This document shows positions 36,695-45,237 of a stretch of DNA of 64,000 bases, one piece after another. The position numbers and the translations under genes were made by a program. The DNA is taken from assembly GCA_963841815.1 (NCBI GenBank), contig CAWJEE010000019.1:1-64000 (forward strand). Direction: 5' to 3'. Position 1 is the stretch's first letter, and each line of letters starts with the position of its first letter. The stretch is from JAOUJD01 sp963841815 (GTDB lineage: Bacteria > Pseudomonadota > Gammaproteobacteria > Burkholderiales > Burkholderiaceae_F). Below the pieces are notes generated by a model. It saw only the letters and a program-made list of their open reading frames with translations. It had not been told where the DNA came from and made no database searches.

Positions 36695-37662
36695 CAGTCC
36701 AGCTTGGCCCCCGAGGCCTTGGTGACTTCGGCCCAGCGCTTGACTTCGCTCGCCACGAAGCGCGCGAACTGGTCCTGCGACATGGTGTTCGTATCCGAGC
36801 CCTGGTTCGCCCAGATCTCCTTGATCTCCGGCGTGGCGAGGGCCTTCACGATCTCCGCGTGCATTCGATCGAGGACTTCCTTCGGCGTGCCCTTGACGCC
36901 CCAGATCCCGTACCAGGTCGAGACCACGTAGTCCGGCATGCCCATCTCGACGAAGGTCGGCACGTTCGGGAAGGCAGGCACGCGCGTGGGCGCGGCAACG
37001 GCGAGCGCCTTGATGCGACCGCCGCGGATGTGCTGCGCCGACGAGCCGAGACCGTCGAACATCATGTCGACGTTGCCGGCGATCAGGTCCGAGAGCGCCG
37101 GACCCGCGCCGCGGTACGGGATGTGCACGATGAAGGTCTTGCTCTGCTGCTTGAACAACTCACCGGCGAGGTGGTGCGAGGTGCCGTTGCCGGCCGATGC
37201 GTAGTTCAGCTTGCCCGGGTTCGCCCTCAGCAAGTTCATGAACGACTTGAAGTCGTCCGCGGCCACGCGCTTCGGGTTGACGACGAGGATCTGCGGCGGG
37301 TTGGCGATCACCGTCAGCGGCACCAGGTCGGTCGTGATGTTGTAGTCGAGCTTCGGATAGAAGCTCGGCGCAATCGTGTGGTGCACGGCCCCGACGAAGA
37401 ACGTGTAGCCGTCGGGCGCCGCTTTCGCGGCAATCGCCGCGCCGACCGTCCCGCCCGCGCCACCCCGGTTGTCGATGATGACCTGCTTGCCCAACTGCTT
37501 GCTGAGTTGCGCCGACAGCGGTCGCGCGAAGGCATCCGTGCCGCCTCCCGGTGGAAACGGGACGATCAGCGTGATCGGCTTCGAAGGCCATCCGGCCTGC
37601 GCCTGGACGGCGCCGCAAAGCAATGCGAGTGCGGCCGCGAATGCAGCGTTGAGCAACTTCAT
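36694..37662 (-). CDS. TctC/Bug-family tripartite tricarboxylate transporter receptor
   Basis: 322-residue periplasmic receptor. Signal peptide with cleavage at AVQAQAGWP. Bug signatures WPSKPITLIVPFPPGGGTDAF and VIIDNRGGAGGTVG are near the N-terminus. Such receptors abound in Burkholderiales and bind carboxylates. Between matB and mcd it may capture malonate, but no tctA/tctB membrane genes are nearby. A terminator lies upstream of its start, so it heads a tctC-matB unit. Confidence 0.9.
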   Translation of the reverse strand: MKLLNAAFAAALALLCGAVQAQAGWPSKPITLIVPFPPGGGTDAFARPLSAQLSKQLGKQVIIDNRGGAGGTVGAAIAAKAAPDGYTFFVGAVHHTIAPSFYPKLDYNITTDLVPLTVIANPPQILVVNPKRVAADDFKSFMNLLRANPGKLNYASAGNGTSHHLAGELFKQQSKTFIVHIPYRGAGPALSDLIAGNVDMMFDGLGSSAQHIRGGRIKALAVAAPTRVPAFPNVPTFVEMGMPDYVVSTWYGIWGVKGTPKEVLDRMHAEIVKALATPEIKEIWANQGSDTNTMSQDQFARFVASEVKRWAEVTKASGAKLD

Positions 37663-37700
37663 CGAGCGGTCTCCTGGTGTGTGCTTTCCTGCCTGCCCCG

Positions 37701-37727
37701 AAAAACGCGGCCGCTCTGGAGGCGGCC
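37701..37727 (-). terminator. Rho-independent terminator after the malonyl-CoA decarboxylase gene
   Basis: On the minus strand: GGCCGCC, loop TCCAGAG, then CGGCCGC followed by GTTTTT. It lies 9 bases after the mcd stop and before the tctC start, so lgt-mcd and tctC-matB are separate transcripts. Confidence 0.75.
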
Positions 37728-37735
37728 TGCCGTAA

Positions 37736-39046
37736 TCATGCCAGCCGTGCGACCGCTTGTGAGTGCACGACCTCGCCGTCCAGGAAGCGCTGGTGGTACT
37801 CCTCGACCCGGTCGAGGTCGTAAAGGTAGTTGACCATCAGTCCGCACGACTGCCGCAACCCGTTGCGCGAAAGGTCGGCGCCCCAGTTGATGCGCTGCAA
37901 CCGGGCGCCGTTGTTCAGGTGGAACTTGGCGACCGCGTCGCCGTCGGGGGACGGCGAGAACTCGCGCAGGTAGATCGAGGCCAGCGCGAGCAGCGCCTTC
38001 TGCTCTTCCTCGGACGAGCGCCACGGATGCCACTGCTGCTCGAGCCGCTCGTGCATCTTTCCCTGTCCCAACTTGAGTTCCTTGCGCCCCGCTTCCCAGC
38101 GCGTGCGTATGGGCGCCTTCAGGCGTGCCGCCGTCGCCCCGAGGTCGGAGTCCAGCCAGCGCACGAAGCCGGGGATCGGCGAAAGCGTGCAGAAGGTCTT
38201 GATCGACGGAAACTCGGTCTTCAGGCGCTCGGCGACCCGCTTGATCAGGAAGTTGCCGAGCGAGACGCCGCGCAGGCCCGGCTGGCAGTTGCTGATCGAG
38301 TAGAACGCCGCGACCTTGAAGCGCTTCGACGAAGCCGTATCCGACTTCTTCTCGATCAGCGGCCCGATCGCCGGCGGCACCTCTTCGAGCAGCGCGACCT
38401 CGACGAAGATCAGCGGCTCCTCCGGCAACTGCGGATGGAAGAACGCGAAGCAACGGCGATCCGGCTGCAGGCGCCGCCGCAGGTCGTCCCAGCCGTCGAT
38501 GGCGTGGACCGCCTCGTGGTGGATGATCTTCTCCAGCAGGCGCGCCGGCGACGCCCAGTCGACCTGCTGCATCTCGAGGAAGCCCGGGTTGAACCACGAG
38601 GACAGCAGATGCAGCATGTCCGCTTCGACCGCCGCGAGTTCCGGATGGTGGACGAGCGCCCGCAGCAGCGCGCGGCGCATCTGCACGATCGCCACCGTCC
38701 CGCCCGGCGCGCGGTTCAGGCGCCGCAGCAGTTCCTGGCGCGGCGGTTCCGTCACGAAGAACAGCTGCACGAGATGGTCCGCTGTCGGCGCCTCGGCGTA
38801 ACGCTCGGCGGCCGCCAGCACGGCCGTCGGGTCCGGGTTGAACCCGGTGGCGAGCTGCTGAAAGAAGATCAGGTGCGCCGCGTCGGGCAGCCGGCGGTAA
38901 TGCTCGATGGCCTGCGTCGCCAGGTCGGCGCTGTTGGCCTCCCCGCGCGCCGACAGGAGATGCCGGCAGGTCTTCATGAGGCCATCGAGTTCGCGCTGCG
39001 CGATCAGGCGCTGCGCGGCGTCGCGGATCGAGTCGAGCAGGGTCAC
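37736..39046 (-). CDS. malonyl-CoA decarboxylase
   Basis: 436 residues; decarboxylates malonyl-CoA to acetyl-CoA. Start GTG 39046, overlapping the lgt stop (GTGA), chosen because the open frame further upstream is only the shadow of lgt. An N-terminal helical domain is followed by the catalytic GNAT-like domain with PLIFVEVALLEEVP, FYSISNCQPGLRGVSLGNFL, FCTLSPIPGFVRWL and the C-terminal HLNNGARLQRINWGADLS, all conserved in MCD/MatA. With MatB it completes malonate use. Confidence 0.92.
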   Translation of the reverse strand: MTLLDSIRDAAQRLIAQRELDGLMKTCRHLLSARGEANSADLATQAIEHYRRLPDAAHLIFFQQLATGFNPDPTAVLAAAERYAEAPTADHLVQLFFVTEPPRQELLRRLNRAPGGTVAIVQMRRALLRALVHHPELAAVEADMLHLLSSWFNPGFLEMQQVDWASPARLLEKIIHHEAVHAIDGWDDLRRRLQPDRRCFAFFHPQLPEEPLIFVEVALLEEVPPAIGPLIEKKSDTASSKRFKVAAFYSISNCQPGLRGVSLGNFLIKRVAERLKTEFPSIKTFCTLSPIPGFVRWLDSDLGATAARLKAPIRTRWEAGRKELKLGQGKMHERLEQQWHPWRSSEEEQKALLALASIYLREFSPSPDGDAVAKFHLNNGARLQRINWGADLSRNGLRQSCGLMVNYLYDLDRVEEYHQRFLDGEVVHSQAVARLA

Positions 39047-39840
39047 GGTTTCTTCCCGGAGCGCGTGAAGTACAGGTAGAAGGCGAGCCCGGCGATCACC
39101 ATCGGCACCGACAGCCACTGCCCGGCCGAGAGTCCGAGCGGCATCGCGCCGTACAGCGCCTCCGGCTCCTTGAACATCTCCCCGATGATCCGCAGCACTC
39201 CGTAGGCGATCAGGAACAGGCTGCCGACCGTCCCCGCGATGCGCGGCTTGCGGGAGTACAGCCACAGGATCGCAAACAGCGCGACGCCTTCGAGCGCGAA
39301 CTGGTAGAGCTGGGACGGGTGGCGCGGCAGGTTGTCGCCCGCGCCCGGGAAGATCACCGCCCAGGGCAGCGACGGATCGGCGACCCGGCCCCAGAGTTCG
39401 CCATTGATGAAGTTGCCGATGCGGCCGGCGCCCAGCCCGAGCGGCACCAGCGGCACGACGAAGTCGGCCACCTTCAGGAACGACTTGCCTCGGCTGCGCG
39501 CGAACCAGGCCATCGCGACGATCACGCCGATGATCCCGCCGTGCGACGCCATGCCGCCCTTCCACACGGCGAAGATCTCGAGCGGATGCTGGAGGTAGTA
39601 CGTCGGCGGCCCGTAGAAGATCACGTGGCCCAGTCGCCCGCCGACGATCACGCCGATCATTCCCATGAAGAGCAGGTCGTCGACGTCGCGCGCCGTCATG
39701 TCGCGCCACGGATCCTTTGCGCGGAGCTTGCCGAGCAGCAGGAACAGCGCGAACCCGAGCAGGTACATCAGTCCGTACCAGCGGATGGCGAGCGGGCCGA
39801 GTTCGAGGGCGATCGGGCTCAGGTTGTGGACGTAATGCAC
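39043..39840 (-). CDS. lgt: prolipoprotein diacylglyceryl transferase
   Basis: 265-residue inner-membrane enzyme that transfers diacylglycerol from phosphatidylglycerol to the lipobox cysteine. The catalytic signature LGAGRIGNFINGELWGR and the GGMASHGG motif are intact; seven helices are evident. Divergent from ilvD with 76 bases between starts. It overlaps the decarboxylase gene, an unusual partner for an essential lipoprotein enzyme. Confidence 0.97.
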   Translation of the reverse strand: MHYVHNLSPIALELGPLAIRWYGLMYLLGFALFLLLGKLRAKDPWRDMTARDVDDLLFMGMIGVIVGGRLGHVIFYGPPTYYLQHPLEIFAVWKGGMASHGGIIGVIVAMAWFARSRGKSFLKVADFVVPLVPLGLGAGRIGNFINGELWGRVADPSLPWAVIFPGAGDNLPRHPSQLYQFALEGVALFAILWLYSRKPRIAGTVGSLFLIAYGVLRIIGEMFKEPEALYGAMPLGLSAGQWLSVPMVIAGLAFYLYFTRSGKKP

Positions 39841-39916
39841 GCGTGGGTCTCGCTCGTTCGTTGGCCTATTATTGCTTGTTTCTCCTCTCGGCCTCCGCGA
39901 TCAAGGGCACAACGTC

Positions 39917-41602
39917 ATGGCGTACAACAACCGGTCCCGCAACGTCACCCAGGGAGTGGCGCGCTCCGCCAATCGCGCGATGTACTACGCGATGGGCTAC
40001 AAGGACGAAGACTTCGACAAGCCGATGGTCGGCGTGGCCAACGGCCACTCGACGATCACGCCCTGCAACTCGGGGCTGCAGAAGCTCGCCGACGCCGCGA
40101 TCGAGGCGATCGCCGGCTGCAACGCCAACTCGCAGGTGTTCGGCACGCCGACCATCTCCGACGGCATCGGCATGGGCACCGAGGGCATGAAGTACTCGCT
40201 CGTGTCGCGCGAAGTCATCGCCGACTGCATCGAGACCTGCGTCAACGGCCAGTGGATGGACGGCGTGATCGTCATCGGCGGCTGCGACAAGAACATGCCC
40301 GGCGGCATGATGGCCATCGCCCGCTGCAACGTGCCGGCGATCTACGTCTATGGCGGCACCGTGAAGCCGGGCCGCTACAAGGACAAGGACCTGACGATCG
40401 TCTCGGCCTTCGAGGCCGTCGGCGAATTCACGGCGGGCCGGCTGAACGAAAAGGACTTCAAGGAGATCGAGCGCCGCTGCATCCCGGGCTCGGGCTCGTG
40501 CGGCGGCATGTACACCGCGAACACGATGAGTTCGTCGTTCGAGGCGCTCGGCATGTCGCTGCTCTACTCGTCGACGCAGGCGAACCCGGACCAGGAGAAG
40601 GTGGACTCGACGACGGAAGCCGCGCGCGTCCTGGTCGACGCGATCAGGAACAACCTGCTGCCGTCCGACATCATCACCCGCAAGTCGATCGAGAACGCCG
40701 TCAGCCTGATCATGGCCGTCGGCGGCTCGACCAACGCGGTGCTGCACTTCCTCGCGATCGCGCACTCGGCCGGCATTCCCTGGACGATCGACGACTTCGA
40801 GACGATTCGCCGCCGCGTTCCGGTGCTGTGCGACCTCAAGCCCTCGGGCCGGTACGTCGCCACCGACCTGCATGCGGCCGGCGGCATCCCACAGGTGCTG
40901 AAGATCCTGCTGGCCAACGGCCTGCTGCACGGCGACTGCATGACGATCACCGGCAAGACCATGGCCGAGATGCTCAAGGACGTCCCGGCCGAGCCGCGCG
41001 CGGACCAGGACGTGATCCGCCCGTTCGCGAACCCGATGTACAGGCAGGGCCACCTTGCGATCCTGAAGGGTAACCTCGCTACCGAGGGCTGCGTCGCCAA
41101 GATCACCGGCCTGAAGAACCCGGTGATCACCGGTCCCGCGCGCGTCTTCGAGTCCGAGGACGAGGCCATGGCGGCCATCCTCGCCGACCGCATCATGCCG
41201 GGCGACGTGCTGGTGATCCGCTACGAGGGACCGAAGGGCGGACCGGGGATGCGGGAGATGCTGTCGCCGACCTCGGCGCTGATCGGCAAGGGGCTGGGCG
41301 AGAGCGTCGGCCTGATCACCGACGGCCGCTTCTCCGGCGGAACGTGGGGCATGGTCGTCGGACACGTCGCGCCCGAGGCCTACGTGGGCGGCAACCTCGC
41401 GCTCGTGCAGGAAGGCGACTCGATCACGATCGATGCCCACCGGCTGCTGCTGCAGGTGAACGTCAGCGACGACGAGCTCACGCGCCGGCGCGCCTCCTGG
41501 AAACAGCCGGCGCCGCGTTACACGCGCGGCGTGCTGGCCAAGTTCGCCAAGCTCGCTTCCACGGCAAGCAGGGGCGCGATCACGGACGAGAAGCTGTTCT
41601 AA
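39917..41602 (+). CDS. ilvD: dihydroxy-acid dehydratase
   Basis: 561-residue Fe-S dehydratase of branched-chain amino-acid synthesis (2,3-dihydroxy-isovalerate to 2-oxoisovalerate). Cluster cysteines in GGCDKNMPGGMM (about residue 122) and IPGSGSCGGMYTANTMS (about 195); GGSTNAVLHFLAIAH follows; TDGRFSGGTWG near the C-terminus. ATG 39917 is preferred over an in-frame TTG at 39872; AAGGG lies about 10 bases before it. Next to lgt in divergent orientation. Confidence 0.97.
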   Translation: MAYNNRSRNVTQGVARSANRAMYYAMGYKDEDFDKPMVGVANGHSTITPCNSGLQKLADAAIEAIAGCNANSQVFGTPTISDGIGMGTEGMKYSLVSREVIADCIETCVNGQWMDGVIVIGGCDKNMPGGMMAIARCNVPAIYVYGGTVKPGRYKDKDLTIVSAFEAVGEFTAGRLNEKDFKEIERRCIPGSGSCGGMYTANTMSSSFEALGMSLLYSSTQANPDQEKVDSTTEAARVLVDAIRNNLLPSDIITRKSIENAVSLIMAVGGSTNAVLHFLAIAHSAGIPWTIDDFETIRRRVPVLCDLKPSGRYVATDLHAAGGIPQVLKILLANGLLHGDCMTITGKTMAEMLKDVPAEPRADQDVIRPFANPMYRQGHLAILKGNLATEGCVAKITGLKNPVITGPARVFESEDEAMAAILADRIMPGDVLVIRYEGPKGGPGMREMLSPTSALIGKGLGESVGLITDGRFSGGTWGMVVGHVAPEAYVGGNLALVQEGDSITIDAHRLLLQVNVSDDELTRRRASWKQPAPRYTRGVLAKFAKLASTASRGAITDEKLF

Positions 41603-41918
41603 GAGGTCGTCCCGCGACGGTCCGATCCGTTCGCGTTGCCCGGGGAGGGCGCAGGCGTGGCACGGCGGGCGGGCCTTCTGGGGCGGCGAGCAGCGGAGTC
41701 GTGCGGTCGGCGCGCGTAGCGCGCTCGTCCACTGATTCGCCGCCTCATGTCTGAGCGTAGTGAGCGAAGCGAACGCAGCGAGTCAGGCGGCGCGACCGCG
41801 CGATGAGCAGCGCAGCGAAGTCGGCGCTATGCGCCGACCGCCACAACAGGCCCGCCCGCCGTGCCTCGCCTGCGGCCGGAGTTACCGAAGACGACTGGAG
41901 CGCGTGGCGCGAACGGCA
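41603..41918. other. ilvD/small-Trp-protein convergent gap
   Basis: 316 bp between two convergent genes. It is filled by the palindromic element at 41651-41873. I see no ORF worth calling and no simple terminator apart from the element itself. Confidence 0.6.
41651..41873. repeat. 223-bp palindromic intergenic repeat, copy B
   Basis: Left arm 41651-41686 and right arm about 41839-41873 are inverted repeats with about 32 of 36 matches. Its reverse complement aligns with 14978-15214 over the whole length (shared GGTCGGCGCAT, CGCTGCGCTGCTC, GGTCGCGCCGCCT, GACTCGCTGCG and GAGGCGGCGA). The two copies therefore lie in opposite orientation. No coding capacity is evident. Confidence 0.85.
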
Positions 41919-42176
41919 TCAGAGGCTTCGCCCCCGGCCTCGCGCCTTGTTCGCCTCGAGCGCCTGGTCGATCCGGCGCTTCTTGGCTTCGTCGTACTCG
42001 TCGAACGCCTTCTTCTTGTCGAGGCCCAGGTGGCGCTCGACGAACTCGAACCACACGAATGCGACGGCCCCTACCAGGACGATCCACCACCAGGACATCG
42101 TGGCGAACACGCTGATCTCGAGCACTTTCAGCACGATCAACGCAACCCCAATCCAGATCAGCCACATGTTCTTCAC
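41919..42176 (-). CDS. small Trp-rich membrane protein (TIGR04438 type)
   Basis: 85 residues with two transmembrane helices (MWLIWIGVALIVLKVLEI and SWWWIVLVGAVAFVWFEFVE), five Trp in total, and a charged C-terminal tail ending KARGRGRSL. This matches the small Trp-rich protein family seen in Burkholderiales, function unknown. Divergent from the cytochrome c gene; TATAGT on the minus strand near 42206 may be its -10. Confidence 0.82.
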   Translation of the reverse strand: MKNMWLIWIGVALIVLKVLEISVFATMSWWWIVLVGAVAFVWFEFVERHLGLDKKKAFDEYDEAKKRRIDQALEANKARGRGRSL

Positions 42177-42320
42177 CCGCGCTCAGTGACAGCCGCCACA
42201 CTATAGCCATGCCGGTCCCGTCTGAAGCGGGGAAAAGCGGTCAACCCATGGGGCTGGCAGCCGTTAAAATGAGCAGTTGCAGCAGCGGTCAGATCGAACC
42301 CCCTCACAACGGAGTCCCGG

Positions 42321-42626
42321 ATGAAGAAAGCCCTTGCAGTCATGGCGCTCGGCCTTGTGGCCGTCGGCGGCCCGGCGTTCGCCAGCGCCGACCTGGCGAA
42401 GCAGAAGAACTGCCTGGCGTGCCACGCAATCGACAAGAAGCTGGTTGGCCCGGCGTACAAGGACATCGCCGCCAAGTACAAGGCGGACAAGAACGCCCCG
42501 GTCGCGCTCGCCAAGAAGATCCGCGAAGGCGGCGTCGGCAGTTGGGGCCAGGTGCCCATGCCCGCCAACCCGCAGGTCAACGAGCAGGAAGCGGCTACCC
42601 TCGCCAAGTGGGTGCTCGCGCAGTAA
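42321..42626 (+). CDS. class I cytochrome c (c551/c552 type)
   Basis: 101-residue periplasmic monoheme cytochrome. Signal peptide cleaved near AFASA; heme motif CLACH at 31-35; axial Met M80 in WGQVPMPAN. Length and motif spacing match c551/c552 carriers that feed terminal oxidases or nitrite reductase. A UUCG-loop terminator follows 30 bases after the stop, so it is monocistronic. A TTAAAAT about 50 bases upstream may be the -10. Confidence 0.93.
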   Translation: MKKALAVMALGLVAVGGPAFASADLAKQKNCLACHAIDKKLVGPAYKDIAAKYKADKNAPVALAKKIREGGVGSWGQVPMPANPQVNEQEAATLAKWVLAQ

Positions 42627-42656
42627 TTGCTGGCGCCGGCCAGCCCGGCCCGGCAC

Positions 42657-42684
42657 GAAAGGGGGCGCTTCGGCGCCCCTTTTT
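42657..42684 (+). terminator. Rho-independent terminator with UUCG tetraloop
   Basis: GGGGGCGC, loop TTCG, GCGCCCCT followed by TTTT, flanked by AAA on the 5' side. It lies 30 bases after the cytochrome c stop. Confidence 0.92.
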
Positions 42685-42999
42685 GCGTCCGCCCGGTCCG
42701 TCAGCCGGCGTCGGCCCACGGAATGGGCGCGGGCCGCCCCGCGATGAGGCTGGCAATAAGCTGCCCGCCGCCGGCCTGCAGCGTCCATCCCAGGGGTCCC
42801 GTCAACGCGTCTTGCCGACCCGATCCGGACTTCCCCGGAAGACGCGGTGGCGCGAGTTGCCCCCGCATGGTTCGTGCGTACAATCGCGCGGTTTCGTCGG
42901 CGTAGCCCTTCCCGATCGTTCGAACCCGAGCGACCCAACGCAGCCGCGACGATCCCTCGGTCAACAACCATTCCGCCGCTCCCTGAGGAGAAGAGATCC
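42685..42999 (+). promoter_or_regulatory. livK upstream region with candidate promoter
   Basis: 315 bp without a gene. TTGCCC (42857-42862) and TACAAT (42879-42884) with a 16-bp spacer are a good sigma-70 candidate about 115 bases before livK, leaving a long leader. GAGGAG (42986-42991) is the livK ribosome binding site. A longer in-frame GTG at 42847 exists, but the lipoprotein signal peptide starts at 43000. Confidence 0.6.
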
Positions 43000-44190
43000 A
43001 TGAACAACACGATGCTCAAATTCGCGCCGCTGGCGATCGCCGCTGCGGTCGCGCTCGCCGCTTGCGGCAAGAAGGAAGAAGCCCCCGCTCCGAAGGCCGA
43101 GCCGGCAAAAGCCGCGGCTGCCCCGGCGGAAGTCGTCAAGATCGGCCACGTGGCCCCGTTGACCGGTGGCATCGCGCACCTGGGCAAGGACAACGAAAAC
43201 GGCGCCCGCCTCGCAGTCGAGGAGATCAACGCCGCCGGCGGCCTGAAGGTCGGCGACAAGACCTACAAGCTCGACCTGGTCGCGGAAGACGACAAGGCCG
43301 ACCCGAAGGAAGGCACGATCGCCGCGCAGAAGATCGTCGACTCCGGCGCCGTCGCCGTCGTCGGTCACCTGAACTCCGGCACGTCGATTCCGGCCTCGAA
43401 GATCTACGCCGACGCGAACGTCACGCAGATCTCCCCGTCCGCGACGAATCCGAAGTACACGGAACAGGGCTTCAAGACGACGTTCCGCGTCGTCGCGAAC
43501 GACAACCAGCAGGGCGGCGTGCTGGCGAACTACGCGGCTGACCAGCTGAAGGCCAAGACGATCGCGATCATCGATGACCGCACCGCCTATGGCCAGGGCC
43601 TGGCCGACGTCGTCGAGAAGGTCGCCAAGGAAAAGGGCCTGAAGGTCGTCGCGCGCGAGTTCACCAACGACAAGGCGACCGACTTCAACGCGATCCTGAC
43701 GAAAGTCCGCGGCGCCAAGCCCGACGTCGTCATGTACGGCGGAATGGACGCCACCGCCGGCCCGATGGCCAAGCAGATGAAGCAGCTGGGCATCAAGTCG
43801 ACGCTGCTGGCTGGCGACGGCGTGTGCTCGCCCGAGTTCATCAAGCTCGCTGGCGATGCCGCAGGCATCCTGCACTGCTCGATGGCCGGCGAAGCGGTCG
43901 AGAAGATGGCCAAGGGCGCGGACTTCGTCGCCAGGTACAAGGCCAGGTTCAACCAGGACGTGCAGATCTATTCGCCGTACTCGTACGACGCGGTGTACGT
44001 GATCGCCGACGCGATCAAGCGCGCCGGCAAGGCCGACCGCGCCTCGATCACGGCCGCGATGCCCGCGACGAACTACCCGGGCCTGACCGGCCAGGTCGCG
44101 TTCGACGAGAAGGGCGACATCAAGGGCGGCGCGATCTCGATGTTCAAGATTGTCGACGGCAAGATGGTTTACGTGTCGACGGTCCGCTAA
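43000..44190 (+). CDS. livK: branched-chain amino acid ABC transporter, substrate-binding lipoprotein
   Basis: 396-residue Leu/Ile/Val-type (class I) binding protein. Signal peptide with lipobox VALAAC at about residue 22, then a Lys/Ala/Pro-rich linker (KKEEAPAPKAEPAKAAAAP), unusual for Gram-negative LivK, so the protein is membrane anchored. Core signatures KIGHVAPLTGGIAHLGKDNE and VGHLNSGTSIPAS follow. First gene of livKHMGF, with its own terminator before livH. Confidence 0.92.
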   Translation: MNNTMLKFAPLAIAAAVALAACGKKEEAPAPKAEPAKAAAAPAEVVKIGHVAPLTGGIAHLGKDNENGARLAVEEINAAGGLKVGDKTYKLDLVAEDDKADPKEGTIAAQKIVDSGAVAVVGHLNSGTSIPASKIYADANVTQISPSATNPKYTEQGFKTTFRVVANDNQQGGVLANYAADQLKAKTIAIIDDRTAYGQGLADVVEKVAKEKGLKVVAREFTNDKATDFNAILTKVRGAKPDVVMYGGMDATAGPMAKQMKQLGIKSTLLAGDGVCSPEFIKLAGDAAGILHCSMAGEAVEKMAKGADFVARYKARFNQDVQIYSPYSYDAVYVIADAIKRAGKADRASITAAMPATNYPGLTGQVAFDEKGDIKGGAISMFKIVDGKMVYVSTVR

Positions 44191-44205
44191 GCAACCGCAT
44201 CGTCG

Positions 44206-44236
44206 AAAACGGCACCCCGCGGGGTGCCGTTTTTTT
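44206..44236 (+). terminator. Rho-independent terminator/attenuator between livK and livH
   Basis: AAAACGGCACCCCGC pairs with GGGGTGCCGTTTTTTT: a strong GC stem closed by A/T pairs and a T-run, 16 bases after livK. Partial read-through would give more LivK than LivHMGF. Confidence 0.92.
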
Positions 44237-44305
44237 GAGTGGACCGCGCGTGCGAAGCGCCCCTTGCTACGATGCGCGGGCGCGGTCCAACCGCCTCGAG
44301 GTTCC

Positions 44306-45235
44306 ATGGACACCTTCATCCAACAGACCATCAACGGCCTGGTGCTCGGCAGCATGTATTCGCTGATCGCGCTCGGCTACACGATGGTGTACGGAATCCT
44401 GAACCTCATCAATTTCGCGCACGGCGACGTGCTGACGGTCGGTGCGCTGACGGCGCTGTCGACGATCCTGTTCCTGCAGGCGTTCTTCCCGGGCATGCCG
44501 GGCTGGGTGCTGATGCTCGCCGGCCTGCTGGCCGCGATTCCTGTCTGCGTGGTGCTGAGCCTGGTGATCGAGCGCGTCGCCTACCGCCCGCTGCGCAACG
44601 CGCCGCGCCTGGCTCCGCTCATCACCGCCATCGGCGTGTCGATCGTGATCCAGACGGTCGCGATGCTCGTCTGGGGCCGCACGTACATGACGTTCCCGCA
44701 GCTGATACCCGACCTGCCGCTCACCTTCGGCGAAGCGACGGTCACCTTGACCAAGATGATGGTGATCGGCTTGTCCGCCGCCGTGATGATCGGTCTCATG
44801 TTGCTCGTGAACCGCACCCGGCTCGGCCGCGCGATGCGCGCCACCGCCGAGAACCCGCGCGTCGCCGGACTGATGGGCGTGAATCCAAACTTCGTGATCG
44901 CAATGACGTTCGCGATCGGTGCGTCGCTGGCCGCGCTGGCGGGGGTGATGCTGGCGGCCACTTACGGGGTCGCGCATTTCTACATGGGCTTCCTGCCGGG
45001 CCTGAAGGCGTTCACCGCGGCGGTGCTGGGCGGCATCGGCAACATTCCCGGCGCCATGCTCGGCGGGCTGCTGCTCGGGCTGATCGAGGCGCTCGGGGCC
45101 GGATACATCGGCCAGTTGAGCGGCGGCGTGCTCGGCAGCCACTACCAGGACATCTTCGCGTTCCTGATACTGGTGCTGGTGCTGATCTTCCGGCCCTCCG
45201 GCCTGCTCGGCGAACGCGTCGCGGACCGGGCCTGA
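44306..45235 (+). CDS. livH: branched-chain amino acid ABC transporter permease LivH
   Basis: 309-residue permease, eight helices. N-terminal GLVLGSMYSLIALGYTMVYGILNLINFAHGD, quoted here in two parts (GLVLGSMYSLIALGYTMVYG and NLINFAHGD), is the LivH hallmark. C-terminal FRPSGLLGE is also typical. ATG 44306 preferred over an upstream in-frame start inside the terminator. It ends three bases before livM. Confidence 0.95.
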   Translation: MDTFIQQTINGLVLGSMYSLIALGYTMVYGILNLINFAHGDVLTVGALTALSTILFLQAFFPGMPGWVLMLAGLLAAIPVCVVLSLVIERVAYRPLRNAPRLAPLITAIGVSIVIQTVAMLVWGRTYMTFPQLIPDLPLTFGEATVTLTKMMVIGLSAAVMIGLMLLVNRTRLGRAMRATAENPRVAGLMGVNPNFVIAMTFAIGASLAALAGVMLAATYGVAHFYMGFLPGLKAFTAAVLGGIGNIPGAMLGGLLLGLIEALGAGYIGQLSGGVLGSHYQDIFAFLILVLVLIFRPSGLLGERVADRA

Positions 45236-45237
45236 GC

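Noticed and set aside
37736..39709. 657-residue extended malonyl-CoA decarboxylase
   Set aside because: The first ~220 residues are the out-of-frame shadow of lgt; GTG 39046 overlapping the lgt stop gives a normal 436-residue protein.
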